NCBI RefSeq assembly: GCF_019469205.1
Contig: NZ_CP048265.1
Span: forward strand, 2,170,001-2,234,000
Direction of reading: 5' to 3'
DNA length: 64,000 nucleotides
Source of the DNA: Gilliamella sp. ESL0405
GTDB lineage: Bacteria; Pseudomonadota; Gammaproteobacteria; Enterobacterales; Orbaceae
Shown: positions 30,627 to 38,770 of the stretch, piece by piece
Layout of the letters: the number at the start of each line of letters is the position of its first letter
Numbering within the stretch: position 1 is the first letter of the stretch
The notes under the pieces: generated by a model
The model's input: the letters and a program-made list of their open reading frames with translations, nothing else
The model's database searches: none
Told to the model about the DNA's origin: nothing
Made by a program: the position numbers and the translations under genes

Positions 30627-32136
30627 CTTTATTGTCCTTTTTACTTTTAAATTCTAAACGGTTTTTTAAATCAAAAAATGGCTGGTAATAGTGTTTAAAA
30701 ACGGAATTGTAATAGTGATTTATTTGCAAATTGGGGATATACCGAACCAAATAGTTATCACTCTGCTTATCTGAATTTTTATCAATATAGTGATTTTGAT
30801 ATCCGGCTAACATGACTGCACCTTTGCAAACCGCTTCTTTGATATTACACGATATGATTTCTCGACCAAGAATGTCGGCTTTTAACTGCAACCACAGTGG
30901 ATTTTTTGCCGCCGCACCGATTACCTTTATTATGGGGTGATAGCTTGCGGTTAATTGCTCAATAGTGGTCAAGGTATTTTTTAATTCAAAACACAATCCT
31001 TGAAAAACAGCCAATAATATATTTGATAAAGTGCTGTTTTCATCAAACCCATACCAAAGCCCTTTGGCATCAATATTACGCTTAGGTGGTCCACTTCCCC
31101 GCAAATGCGGAATAAAGATTGATAGGTTTGCTTTGAGGTAAGGTAAATCGGTCAGTTTGCCAAGCAATGAATCGATTAATTGATTAAATTCATCATCACT
31201 CACCGAAAAAGATCGTTTAAACCATTCAATGCTATAACCCGCTGACGGAAGAGAAGCATAAAGCGTATATAAATCATCAATAACATATTGCCCATTTGAT
31301 AGATGACTATCTAAAAAACCGTTGTCAAAATTGGCTTGATTACGTAATAACAGTAATCCTTCAGTGGTGCCGGTTGAGTTTAAAATTTCACCCGGTTTAA
31401 GTTCGGCTGCGATTGAACCACACATATGGTCATGACCACCAATTGAAACCATGATTGACTGACTACAATTGAGTTTTTGGGCCAACGCTGGTTTAAGTTT
31501 CGCAATATTTTTGCCGGATTGAACAAGATCGCAAAATAGATGATTGAGCGCAAAAGCTGACGCAATTTTTTGTGACCAACAATGATTTTTCAGATCATAA
31601 ACCAGCGTTCTTGACGCAAGTGAAGGCTCTGCTCTTTTTACATCAGTCAATTTATAAGCCATATATTCGGCAATACATAACCATTTAACTTTATCGATAT
31701 CCAAATCAATGTTTTTTCGAATCCATAAAATTTTAGTTAAACTATAGTTACTATGCACAGGAATACCGGTAATTGCATAAAGCTCATCATCGGTGAATTT
31801 TTGATTAATTTCTGCTACATTTTTCTTAGTTCTGGTGTCATACCAAGTGATTGCCGGGCCTACCACCTCACCTTTTTCATTAATCAGTACACCTGATTCA
31901 CCTACGCTTGCAATAACGATATTTTTAACATTTTGCGCTTGAGAAGATGAACCAATAAGCGTAATGATAGCCTTTTCAAGCTGTTTATATAACGATGTAA
32001 TATCAAAGTCCGATCCATATTCTGAAATCACTTTAGGGGTTTGAAAAGCAACGCTATCAACCAGTTTTAGTGAAGGCAATTCAAAAACACATAATTTACA
32101 ATTTGTTGTCCCGATATCGATCCCAATCGAGTACAT
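30604..32136 (-). CDS. FGGY-family carbohydrate kinase
   Basis: 510 residues with the N-terminal actin-like lobe GIDIGTTNCKL, sugar-site ITWYDTR near 97, putative catalytic Asp in GGHDHMCGS near 236-240, and C-terminal ATP site with GAAAKNPLWLQLKADILG near 405. Xylulokinase/gluconokinase/LsrK relatives phosphorylate sugars or polyols. A very strong SD (AAGGAGGT) precedes the ATG, after a 200-bp gap containing a long inverted repeat. Odd in a gat-like PTS operon, which needs a tagatose-6-phosphate kinase (GatZ/PfkB type) instead. Confidence 0.85.
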   Translation of the reverse strand: MYSIGIDIGTTNCKLCVFELPSLKLVDSVAFQTPKVISEYGSDFDITSLYKQLEKAIITLIGSSSQAQNVKNIVIASVGESGVLINEKGEVVGPAITWYDTRTKKNVAEINQKFTDDELYAITGIPVHSNYSLTKILWIRKNIDLDIDKVKWLCIAEYMAYKLTDVKRAEPSLASRTLVYDLKNHCWSQKIASAFALNHLFCDLVQSGKNIAKLKPALAQKLNCSQSIMVSIGGHDHMCGSIAAELKPGEILNSTGTTEGLLLLRNQANFDNGFLDSHLSNGQYVIDDLYTLYASLPSAGYSIEWFKRSFSVSDDEFNQLIDSLLGKLTDLPYLKANLSIFIPHLRGSGPPKRNIDAKGLWYGFDENSTLSNILLAVFQGLCFELKNTLTTIEQLTASYHPIIKVIGAAAKNPLWLQLKADILGREIISCNIKEAVCKGAVMLAGYQNHYIDKNSDKQSDNYLVRYIPNLQINHYYNSVFKHYYQPFFDLKNRLEFKSKKDNKDESVSML

Positions 32137-32190
32137 ATTAACCTCCTTACTTACCCTTTCGCTCGATAGTTTTCAAGCAAATTGAGTGCA

Positions 32191-32324
32191 CACCCACTAT
32201 AAAATAACAAATTAATCATATAGTTAAATTTATTCATCTTGAAAAAAAGTGTAGCTGTCTCCATTCCGATAAGTTGCCTTATCAGATTCATTACCTCAAT
32301 TAAAAGTGTTATTTATAGTGGGTA
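32191..32324 (-). repeat. long inverted repeat between PTS IIC and the kinase gene
   Basis: Arms CACCCACTATAAAATAACA (32191-32209) and its near complement (32307-32324, one missing T and one terminal mismatch) enclose 97 bp. Inside is a 9-bp hairpin with a GCAA tetraloop on the minus strand (32265-32286). It may form an mRNA structure separating expression of the two halves of the operon. Confidence 0.6.
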
Positions 32325-32336
32325 TACGTTATTTTT

Positions 32337-33683
32337 TTAGGCTAGATCCCATGTTTTTTTAGTGTGGCGATACAATAAAAGACAAGTGATGAAAATTATT
32401 GGAATTAAGGCTAAAGCGATATAATTTCCTTCAAATACTTTCACTGCCCAAAAACGGTAGGGATTACCACCATCTAATAAGCTTGAAAATTCACCGTCGG
32501 TTTTTACCGGGAAATTAATACTTTTTGCAATGTTGGTAATTATCGGCGCCACAGCTGAAGCAACATAAAGATTCACAATTAAGCAAGGTATGCCGATAAT
32601 AAATGATCTCACAATATTGCCACGACAAGCTAATACCACCATGGAAATAGGTACCCAAATATTGGTTAAATCGCCAAGTGGTAATAACCTATTACCGGGT
32701 AATATGATTGATAAAATCAATCCAACGGGAATAAGTAAAAGTGCAGTAGAAAGCACCGATGGATGCCCAACAGCAACAGCAATATCTAAACCAATGTATA
32801 AATTTTTCCGGTTAGGAAATTTTTTATTTAAAAATTGCTTCACTGCATCGGATAATGGTAACAATCCTTCCATGAGTAATTTAACCATTCTTGGCATAAT
32901 TAACATGACAGCACCAAGATTAATCGCTAAGTTTAAAATCCCTTTAACATCATAACCCGCCGCTATACCAATTGCGCCACCTATGACAAATCCAATCATC
33001 ATCGGTTCGCCAAAGATACCAAATCTTTTTTGTATCGTTTGAGGATCGGCATGCAATTTTTGTAATCCCGGTATTTTATCTAAGATAAGATTACCTAACA
33101 CACCAATAGGAAAGAAGATAACAGATGATAGTGTCGGAAGTGATATACCGGGTAACTCAAAATACTTTTGAATCATAGGCGCACACCAGTCAGCCAAAAC
33201 AAAAGTTATCACAGCAGTAACCCCTGCTATAATCAATCCATAGACAAAGCTGCCAGTACTGCTATAAACCAGCGCACCAACAAAGGTAAAATGCCAGAAA
33301 TTCCATAAATCGATATCGACAGTTTTAGTCCAATTAACGGTTAACATCACAATATTGATAATAATGGTCATTGGAATTACAAAAGGGGCAATCGGTGAAG
33401 CCCAAGCAATTGCTGCTAACGGTGGCCACCCAAGATCAATGACGGGTAAATCAATTCCGGCATGTTCAACTAAATCAGTTGTTGCACTGCCAAGACTGGT
33501 TCCTAACAAGTCAAAAATAACAAAGATACCAACAAAGCCCATTCCAATGGTTAATGATGAACGAATTGCCCGCCCTATTTTTACCCCTAAACACAGTGCC
33601 ATTATAAAGATGACAACAGGTAACATGACGGTCGGCCCGAAGCCCAAAATATATTGGACAACTTCAAGTAACTTATCAGCCAT
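32337..33683 (-). CDS. gatC: PTS galactitol-type membrane component IIC
   Basis: 448 residues with about 10-12 hydrophobic segments and the GatC family features VIFIMALCLGVKIGRAIRSSLTIGMGFVGI at the start and GHPSVLST near residue 310. It transports and helps phosphorylate a polyol. ATG at 33683 with GGAG 7 bp upstream; a TTG two codons earlier overlaps the IIB stop. IIB ends 2 bp before. The symbol reflects family, not proven substrate. Confidence 0.9.
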   Translation of the reverse strand: MADKLLEVVQYILGFGPTVMLPVVIFIMALCLGVKIGRAIRSSLTIGMGFVGIFVIFDLLGTSLGSATTDLVEHAGIDLPVIDLGWPPLAAIAWASPIAPFVIPMTIIINIVMLTVNWTKTVDIDLWNFWHFTFVGALVYSSTGSFVYGLIIAGVTAVITFVLADWCAPMIQKYFELPGISLPTLSSVIFFPIGVLGNLILDKIPGLQKLHADPQTIQKRFGIFGEPMMIGFVIGGAIGIAAGYDVKGILNLAINLGAVMLIMPRMVKLLMEGLLPLSDAVKQFLNKKFPNRKNLYIGLDIAVAVGHPSVLSTALLLIPVGLILSIILPGNRLLPLGDLTNIWVPISMVVLACRGNIVRSFIIGIPCLIVNLYVASAVAPIITNIAKSINFPVKTDGEFSSLLDGGNPYRFWAVKVFEGNYIALALIPIIFITCLLLYRHTKKTWDLA

Positions 33684-33685
33684 AA

Positions 33686-33973
33686 TCAATCTCCTTGCAA
33701 GATCCTAACGATTTCGGCTAAGACTTCTTCTTCACCTATAGTGGTAATTAAAGGTACGCCATTGATAATTGGTGTTTTCTCTAATTGATAAGACACTTTA
33801 GAAGTCACGATAATTAAATCAGCCATACCGTCTTGAGATTGTACAGTTGCGACATCAGACTGAATGTTTTCAACCTCGATACCATGCTCGGCACAATAAT
33901 TTTTAACTTTCTCAGTTGCAATAGTTGAAGTTGCAATACCACTGGTACAGGCAAAAATGATTCTTTTTTTCAT
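33686..33973 (-). CDS. gatB: PTS galactitol-type component IIB
   Basis: 95 residues, a stand-alone IIB domain with the phosphocysteine in FACTSGIATST near Cys9. It carries phosphate from IIA to the sugar at IIC. SD AAGGAGC lies upstream. It fits tightly between IIA (11-bp gap) and IIC. Confidence 0.92.
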   Translation of the reverse strand: MKKRIIFACTSGIATSTIATEKVKNYCAEHGIEVENIQSDVATVQSQDGMADLIIVTSKVSYQLEKTPIINGVPLITTIGEEEVLAEIVRILQGD

Positions 33974-33984
33974 AATAAAGCTCC

Positions 33985-34443
33985 TTATTTCAAAATATCT
34001 TTTAAGATTTTTTTGATTTCAAATTTGTTATTACTTTCAACTATTTTTTGCAAAATCTGATCATTGCTGAACGATGATGCTAATTTCATTAAAAAAGTTA
34101 AGTGGGTATCGGATCGTTTTAACAGTAAACCAAATACGATATTGACGGAGAGGTCTTCATCAGTTTCGGCATTTTTAAAAATAATGCCTTGTTTACTGGT
34201 CACAACAAACATGCCATCTTTTTTTACAAACTCACTGTCAACATGAGGCATCGCAACATTAAGGGTTTTTAATTTAAATCCGGTTGGATGTTCATTTTCT
34301 CGTTCAATAACTTTTTGTAAGTATTGTTCTGTAACATAATGATTTGCTAATAATACATGGCTAATGGCTCCAAACATTGCTTCACGGCTTTCAAAGCTTT
34401 TGTTTAAAAAAATAATATTGTCATCCAATTGTTCTAATTGCAT
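33985..34443 (-). CDS. gatA: PTS galactitol/fructose-type component IIA
   Basis: 152 residues of a PTS_IIA_2-like domain with the phospho-His in VAMPHVDSEF near residue 66 and FPTG-like HPTGFKL before it. Takes phosphate from HPr and hands it to IIB. ATG at 34443 with AGGTGG 5 bp upstream is preferred to the GTG at 34452. Stands alone as a small protein as in gat operons. Confidence 0.9.
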   Translation of the reverse strand: MQLEQLDDNIIFLNKSFESREAMFGAISHVLLANHYVTEQYLQKVIERENEHPTGFKLKTLNVAMPHVDSEFVKKDGMFVVTSKQGIIFKNAETDEDLSVNIVFGLLLKRSDTHLTFLMKLASSFSNDQILQKIVESNNKFEIKKILKDILK

Positions 34444-34465
34444 ATTTACCACCTATGACGTTAGT

Positions 34466-35314
34466 TTAACGATGAATGTTTAATAAATTCATAGATAGTA
34501 TTTTGTTGTAAACAACTTGCTTCACATCGCCTTTTGCTTTTAACAATACTTTAATAAGATTATATTCATTATTATTAGCGACATATTGTTTACCAATTGA
34601 ACTGATATAAGCTCTACGCAAATCACCACCGACATTGAGTTTAACAACATTATATTGGCTAATTTTTTGCAAAGTTTGATCATCAATTCCTGAACCACCA
34701 TGGATGACCAATGATACGGGGGATATGTCGGATAGTTTGCCAAGTAAATCAAAGTCTATTTTGGGCTGTTGTTCAAAACCGTGCACATTACCAACTGATA
34801 CAGCCAAAGTTGCACAGCCAGTTCGTTTAACAAATTCTTGAACTTGATTAGGATCGGTTTTACGATCTGCTTCATTAACTTCATCGTCCTCTTTACCGGT
34901 GATGGCACCTAACTCTGCTTCTACCGGAATGTTGTATCCACCACAAAAATCGACCACTTTTTTTGTCAATTGAATATTTTCTTCAAAAGGTAAATGAGAG
35001 CCGTCAATCATAATTGAGGTAAAACCAGCCTCAACCGCTTGCTTAACATCTTCAAAAGTTTTGCCATGATCCAAATGCAGACAAAATGGTGTCTTCATGG
35101 TACTAGCTCGATTACGAACCATATCGACAATATATTTATAACCCGATAACACGATGTTTGTCGGTGCAATCTGCACCATGCTTGGTATGTTGCTCTCTTC
35201 AATTGCATCTAATATGGCTAAAGTTGTTTCCAAATTTGTTGTATTAAATGCGCCAGCTAATGTTTTTTGTTTTTTAGCTTCACCTAATAAAGTATACCCA
35301 TTGACTAATGCCAT
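34466..35314 (-). CDS. gatY: class II ketose-bisphosphate aldolase (GatY/KbaY type)
   Basis: 282 residues. LHLDHGKTFEDV (about 80-91, catalytic Asp and zinc His), GSHLPFEENI, AELGAITGKEDD (about 132), zinc His in VGNVHGF and HGGSGI, and the NVGGDLRRAY phosphate-binding end mark a class II aldolase of the tagatose/fructose-bisphosphate group. It would split a ketose-1,6-bisphosphate into DHAP and glyceraldehyde 3-phosphate. SD AGGAG upstream; the regulator gene ends 9 bp before it. Confidence 0.9.
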   Translation of the reverse strand: MALVNGYTLLGEAKKQKTLAGAFNTTNLETTLAILDAIEESNIPSMVQIAPTNIVLSGYKYIVDMVRNRASTMKTPFCLHLDHGKTFEDVKQAVEAGFTSIMIDGSHLPFEENIQLTKKVVDFCGGYNIPVEAELGAITGKEDDEVNEADRKTDPNQVQEFVKRTGCATLAVSVGNVHGFEQQPKIDFDLLGKLSDISPVSLVIHGGSGIDDQTLQKISQYNVVKLNVGGDLRRAYISSIGKQYVANNNEYNLIKVLLKAKGDVKQVVYNKILSMNLLNIHR

Positions 35315-35323
35315 AACTAACTC

Positions 35324-36058
35324 CTACTTTCGTCTAAGTGTTGTCCCCAAGTAGTTTACGTTTGATTTTAGCCATACATTACCAAACTCGATTGGTAGAC
35401 CATTATCAAGGTAAACTAATTGTTCTAAATGAAGAACGGGGGAGATATCACTAATATTTAATATATCTGCCCGCTCCTTACCTACCACTCGGGCTGAATA
35501 ACGGCAGTCCGAATGATCTATTTTTTTATGGGTAATGCGTTCAATTTGGTTAAATAAACTATGTTTAGTAAAATCGACCTGCTCTATTTCAGGACATAAA
35601 GCTAAATTGATTCGGTTTTCAATAAACATGATTTTTTCACCATTGACGCTTCTTACCCTTTCCATATAAAAAATATTTGCGTTAAGCGGAACTTGTAATT
35701 TTCCACTAATATATTCGTTTGCTTTCTCTACTCTTTTGGTGATAACCTCGGTGGTGAACTTGACGTGCTGCATTTCTAACGATTCGGCAAATGACTGTAG
35801 TCCATAACCTAATTGATAAGAGATGTTTTCAGCTTTTACATACGTTCCTTTACCTTGAATCTGTTCCAGCACAGATTCATTAATCAGTAACTCTACCGCT
35901 TTTCGAACTGTGCCTCGACTAACAGACAGTAGGCTCATGATCTCGTTTTCCGACGGGATTCTGTCGCCCGCTTTTAAATCATTACGATAAATCTGATTTC
36001 TTATCCACTCTTTGACTTGTACATAAAGAGGTGTGCTAGAAAATTTGTTGATACTCAT
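35324..36058 (-). CDS. GntR-family transcription regulator with UTRA sensor domain (HutC/FarR type)
   Basis: 244 residues: winged-helix DNA-binding domain at about 10-75 (GDRIPSENEIMSLLSVSRGTVRKAVELL) and a C-terminal UTRA effector domain (EIYMERVRSVNGEKIMFIENRINLALCP region, ending FGNVWLKS). The first gene of the polyol operon, so it probably controls itself and the catabolic genes, with a sugar phosphate as likely ligand. Three tandem 10-bp repeats and a CRP site lie immediately upstream. Confidence 0.92.
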   Translation of the reverse strand: MSINKFSSTPLYVQVKEWIRNQIYRNDLKAGDRIPSENEIMSLLSVSRGTVRKAVELLINESVLEQIQGKGTYVKAENISYQLGYGLQSFAESLEMQHVKFTTEVITKRVEKANEYISGKLQVPLNANIFYMERVRSVNGEKIMFIENRINLALCPEIEQVDFTKHSLFNQIERITHKKIDHSDCRYSARVVGKERADILNISDISPVLHLEQLVYLDNGLPIEFGNVWLKSNVNYLGTTLRRK

Positions 36059-36095
36059 TGGTTACCCCAAATATTAGTTAAGTTAAATATACATC

Positions 36096-36130
36096 CATAG
36101 ACAACTATGTACAACTATGGACAACTAGTT
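36096..36130. promoter_or_regulatory. operator of three tandem 10-bp repeats
   Basis: ACAACTATGT (36101-36110), ACAACTATGG (36111-36120) and ACAACTAGTT (36121-36130) repeat with exactly one helical turn. The first also forms the palindrome CATAG-ACAA-CTATG with the preceding bases. It lies between the CRP site and the -10, a repressor position. The operon-encoded GntR protein is the likely binder (inference). Confidence 0.65.
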
Positions 36131-36141
36131 TTTAAACAAAA

Positions 36142-36157
36142 TGTGAGTTTAATCACA
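36142..36157. promoter_or_regulatory. CRP site of the polyol operon
   Basis: TGTGAGTTTAATCACA is a perfect TGTGA-N6-TCACA. Its centre is about 70 bp before the inferred start point, a class I activator position. It fits catabolite control of the PTS operon. Confidence 0.75.
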
Positions 36158-36547
36158 TTTTAATATTTATCAATAAAATTTAGATAATTGACTGTATTTA
36201 GTTCTGATATAACTTAAAGATAATAAGATGCTAAATAACAATAAGGAATTGTTGAAGAAATAAAATTATTTTGCAAATAAAAAAGTCATATTTCAAAGCG
36301 CTATTTAACGATAAGTTTATTTTTATTCGATAGTCAGGCTAAATTACTTGGCAGATTAAAGATAGATTTAACATTATTAATAGTAAACACACGGAGGCAT
36401 AAATAAAAACGGCATCCAACAAATGGGTTACTTACCTTTAACAATTTTTAAGCTAATTACATTTGAGCTAGCTAGTAACCGATATCTTTTCGTATGCATC
36501 GCCCGTTAATATCGACTGTTTCATTTACTTTAAGCTTGATAGTGTTT

Positions 36548-36580
36548 AAGATAAACATCATTTTTGATGTATCTTAGGAC
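36548..36580 (+). promoter_or_regulatory. leader hairpin next to the SD of the rfaY-like gene
   Basis: AAGATA-AA-CATCA pairs with TGATG-TATCTT (11 bp with a 2-nt bulge, TTTT loop). The SD AGGAC follows directly at 36576-36580. It could regulate access to the SD or terminate upstream transcription; neither is shown. Confidence 0.4.
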
Positions 36581-36588
36581 TTTAAAAC

Positions 36589-37293
36589 TTGAATAACTTT
36601 GCAAACATTATTGAAATCGAGCGCGGCAATATGAAGTTCGCTTACGTACAAAATGATGAGATAAATTATTTGGAACTTTTTGACCAATTTTTGTCCGAAG
36701 AAGGACATCATGAGCTACTCGATCCAAGTGATAAAATTGAGAGATATACTTATCTAATTAATCACAATCAATCTAAATTTATTTTCAAAATAGATGGCGG
36801 TGTTGAGCATCGTTTAGAACGTCGACTTATCGCTAAAATCACTGGTGATTTTTATTTTAATCTAATTCGTAAGCTGGCTAAAATTTCGTTGGATAAATGC
36901 GATATCGCTTATGAACTCTATTTAGTCGCTTTTGATAAAACCACCAATCGCCACTATATGATCTTTAATTTTATAGAAGGACGTTCATTAACATGGGATG
37001 AAATGCGTGAATATGGAGAGCAAGTTAAAGCATGTATTGAAAAACTGCATAGTTATAATCTTGTTTCAAACGATGTTCATGGTGGTAACTTTATTTTAAC
37101 TCCAGAGGGTAAAATCAAAGCAATCGACTTAACTAACTCCGGTTTTATTTGGTTAACTAAAGCCAATGATGCAATCGAATTGCGTGAGCGTTTTGGCATT
37201 AAAATTAACGTTCCTTTCCTGGCTATGGCAATTAAAAAATTTACTCACGGATTTAAACGGTTATCACGTAAAATTCGCGGGAAAGAAGATTAA
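36589..37293 (+). CDS. WaaY/RfaY-like LPS core heptose kinase
   Basis: 234 residues resembling the lipopolysaccharide core heptose(II) kinase RfaY/WaaY: N-lobe KFIFKIDGG, then the catalytic loop DVHGGNFILTPEGKIKAIDL near residues 164-183 (D..H..N and metal Asp). WaaY phosphorylates inner-core heptose. The TTG at 36589 is the likely start: AGGAC is 8 bp upstream and the N-terminus aligns over its whole length with E. coli RfaY; an in-frame ATG at 36631 is the alternative. No other LPS genes lie nearby. Confidence 0.75.
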   Translation: MNNFANIIEIERGNMKFAYVQNDEINYLELFDQFLSEEGHHELLDPSDKIERYTYLINHNQSKFIFKIDGGVEHRLERRLIAKITGDFYFNLIRKLAKISLDKCDIAYELYLVAFDKTTNRHYMIFNFIEGRSLTWDEMREYGEQVKACIEKLHSYNLVSNDVHGGNFILTPEGKIKAIDLTNSGFIWLTKANDAIELRERFGIKINVPFLAMAIKKFTHGFKRLSRKIRGKED

Positions 37294-37299
37294 TAAATC

Positions 37300-37336
37300 A
37301 AATGGGAGAAAAACAAACTTCTCTCATTTTTCTTTA
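37300..37336 (+). terminator. terminator after the rfaY-like gene
   Basis: AAATGGGAGAA pairs with TTCTCTCATTT (one wobble, 8-nt loop), followed by TTctTTaaa, 7 bp after the stop. Confidence 0.65.
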
Positions 37337-37483
37337 AAAAATTATAACTAATTCACTATAATAAATAGAATTTTTTTGATAGTTTCTAGTGCTAAAAAAT
37401 ATCTAAATCCTTCTGTTTTAAATACTGGTAAATACTTTTATAACCGTTTAGAATTAAACTAATCAAGCAAAGAAGGATGAGTT

Positions 37484-38068
37484 ATGAGAAAGTTAATTGG
37501 TTTTACTGTTTTAGTTGCGTTACTAACTGGTTGTTCTTCTCAGAAAATGCTGTCAATCTATCAAACAGAAGGTGTAGAAATTACTCAAAACACGTCTGGT
37601 GTGGATATCATAAATAAATACAGTACTTCACAACCTATTACCGTCCTTCATTCTTCTTTATCACTCTGTATTGCGCAAGAACTTGATAATAGTCCAGTGG
37701 TTTTGAACCGTGAAAACTATCTCAGTTCAGCATGGTGGCCATATTATAATATGCCCACTCAACAAGCAATTACGATAAATGGTGGCGATACTATCAAGTT
37801 AGTTGAAGGTAATAATGTTGTTGCTAACGCTGTTACCAATTATCAATCACAATCCAAATACTTCGTTAGTTATACATTAACCGCAACTCGCAATGCCAAA
37901 AATATCCGTTACCTATTTAGCAATATCAAACAAGCTCAACAATATACTGGTTCTATTGGCAATGAAGGGTTTGAAAATGTAAAAACCTTAGAAAGAGCCC
38001 ACCCAGATTTAGTTATTGATGCACTCAATAAAGAAGTCGATAAAATTCAAGCTTGTTTATTACATTAA
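37484..38068 (+). CDS. putative lipoprotein, unrecognised
   Basis: 194 residues with a lipoprotein signal (LLTGC, Cys near 17) followed by SSQK. Asp is absent at +2, so the outer membrane is the likely destination. The rest is polar with beta-type alternation and two Cys residues (near 66 and 191). I recognise no family. SD GGA lies 7 bp before the ATG. It sits with two duplicated secreted protein genes in an otherwise isolated stretch; a shared function is speculative. Confidence 0.75.
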   Translation: MRKLIGFTVLVALLTGCSSQKMLSIYQTEGVEITQNTSGVDIINKYSTSQPITVLHSSLSLCIAQELDNSPVVLNRENYLSSAWWPYYNMPTQQAITINGGDTIKLVEGNNVVANAVTNYQSQSKYFVSYTLTATRNAKNIRYLFSNIKQAQQYTGSIGNEGFENVKTLERAHPDLVIDALNKEVDKIQACLLH

Positions 38069-38091
38069 TACTGCATCCTCAAAAAAAGTTA

Positions 38092-38760
38092 CAGTTGAGG
38101 AACGGTTTTTTAGTCTAAAATCTATACAAAATTCTTATCAAGACTTTTTAAAAAGTAAAACTCATTATGAAAAAAATTCTTTTTTTATTATTGGTTCCAT
38201 TTTATAGCTTTGCACAAAATGACATAAATGACTTTTGGAAAAATGATTTTTGGCAAATTAATAAAGTAGTAAATCATGAATTGGATTTATTTGAGTTATC
38301 CAATCCCCCCGCTGAAAGATTACAGATACGTTCAGATGGAACGAAATTTATTTACGGTAACTCTTTAACTTTTAATACTAATGGTACTTTCTTATCAAAA
38401 TACTCTGCCTGGTGTGGTAACGATTGTTTTACCCATTCGGAAGGTATTTATGAAAAAATTGATGAAACACATCTTCGATTACAAATCAATTTATTCGCGC
38501 GTTCTGGCTGGTGTGAAGGCGTAGAAGATAGAACAGTTCGAGATTTAGGAACTTTTGAAATTAAACCAACTAAAAATGGCTATCAATTAGTTAAATTAAA
38601 GGATGAATGAAGACTAGCTATAAAATAATAAGCTAAGAAGCTAATAAGCAAGTAATATCCTTCTTTTCAGTATATTAATTAAACTAACTCCTTAATTTAT
38701 TATTCCCTAAATTATTATTTATCTATTAGATAAATAATACAAAAATAGTTGATTCATTGA
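38092..38760. repeat. tandem duplication unit 1
   Basis: Roughly 670 bp comprising about 75 bp of leader (from GTTGAGGAACGGTTTTTTAG), the secreted protein gene and a 3' flank. It matches 38771-39410, with the highest similarity in the leader and 5' half of the gene. The 3' flanks (AGCTAAGAAGC..., TTAATT..AACTAA..., ATTCCCTAA...) are recognisably the same but more diverged. Confidence 0.85.
38167..38610 (+). CDS. secreted protein of unknown function, copy 1
   Basis: 147 residues. Signal peptide at about 1-16 (short basic start, long hydrophobic stretch, cut before QND), then a beta-rich mature domain with three Cys, CGNDC (about 83-87) and one near 116. The signal ends in FYSFAQ, a form common in Bacteroidetes. 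I do not recognise the domain; its size and pattern recall small lipocalin-like or lysozyme-inhibitor folds, but no motif proves it. No clear SD precedes the ATG. Copy 2 is 679 bp downstream. Confidence 0.8.
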   Translation: MKKILFLLLVPFYSFAQNDINDFWKNDFWQINKVVNHELDLFELSNPPAERLQIRSDGTKFIYGNSLTFNTNGTFLSKYSAWCGNDCFTHSEGIYEKIDETHLRLQINLFARSGWCEGVEDRTVRDLGTFEIKPTKNGYQLVKLKDE

Positions 38761-38770
38761 TGTATAAAAA

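Larger units (their letters stand above)
36059..36588. other. intergenic region between the polyol operon and the rfaY-like gene
   Basis: The first 100 bases hold the polyol operon promoter: -10 TATATT (minus strand, 36086-36091), the repeat operator and the CRP site. The rest is AT-rich without a gene, ending in a hairpin next to the SD of the following gene. Confidence 0.6.
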
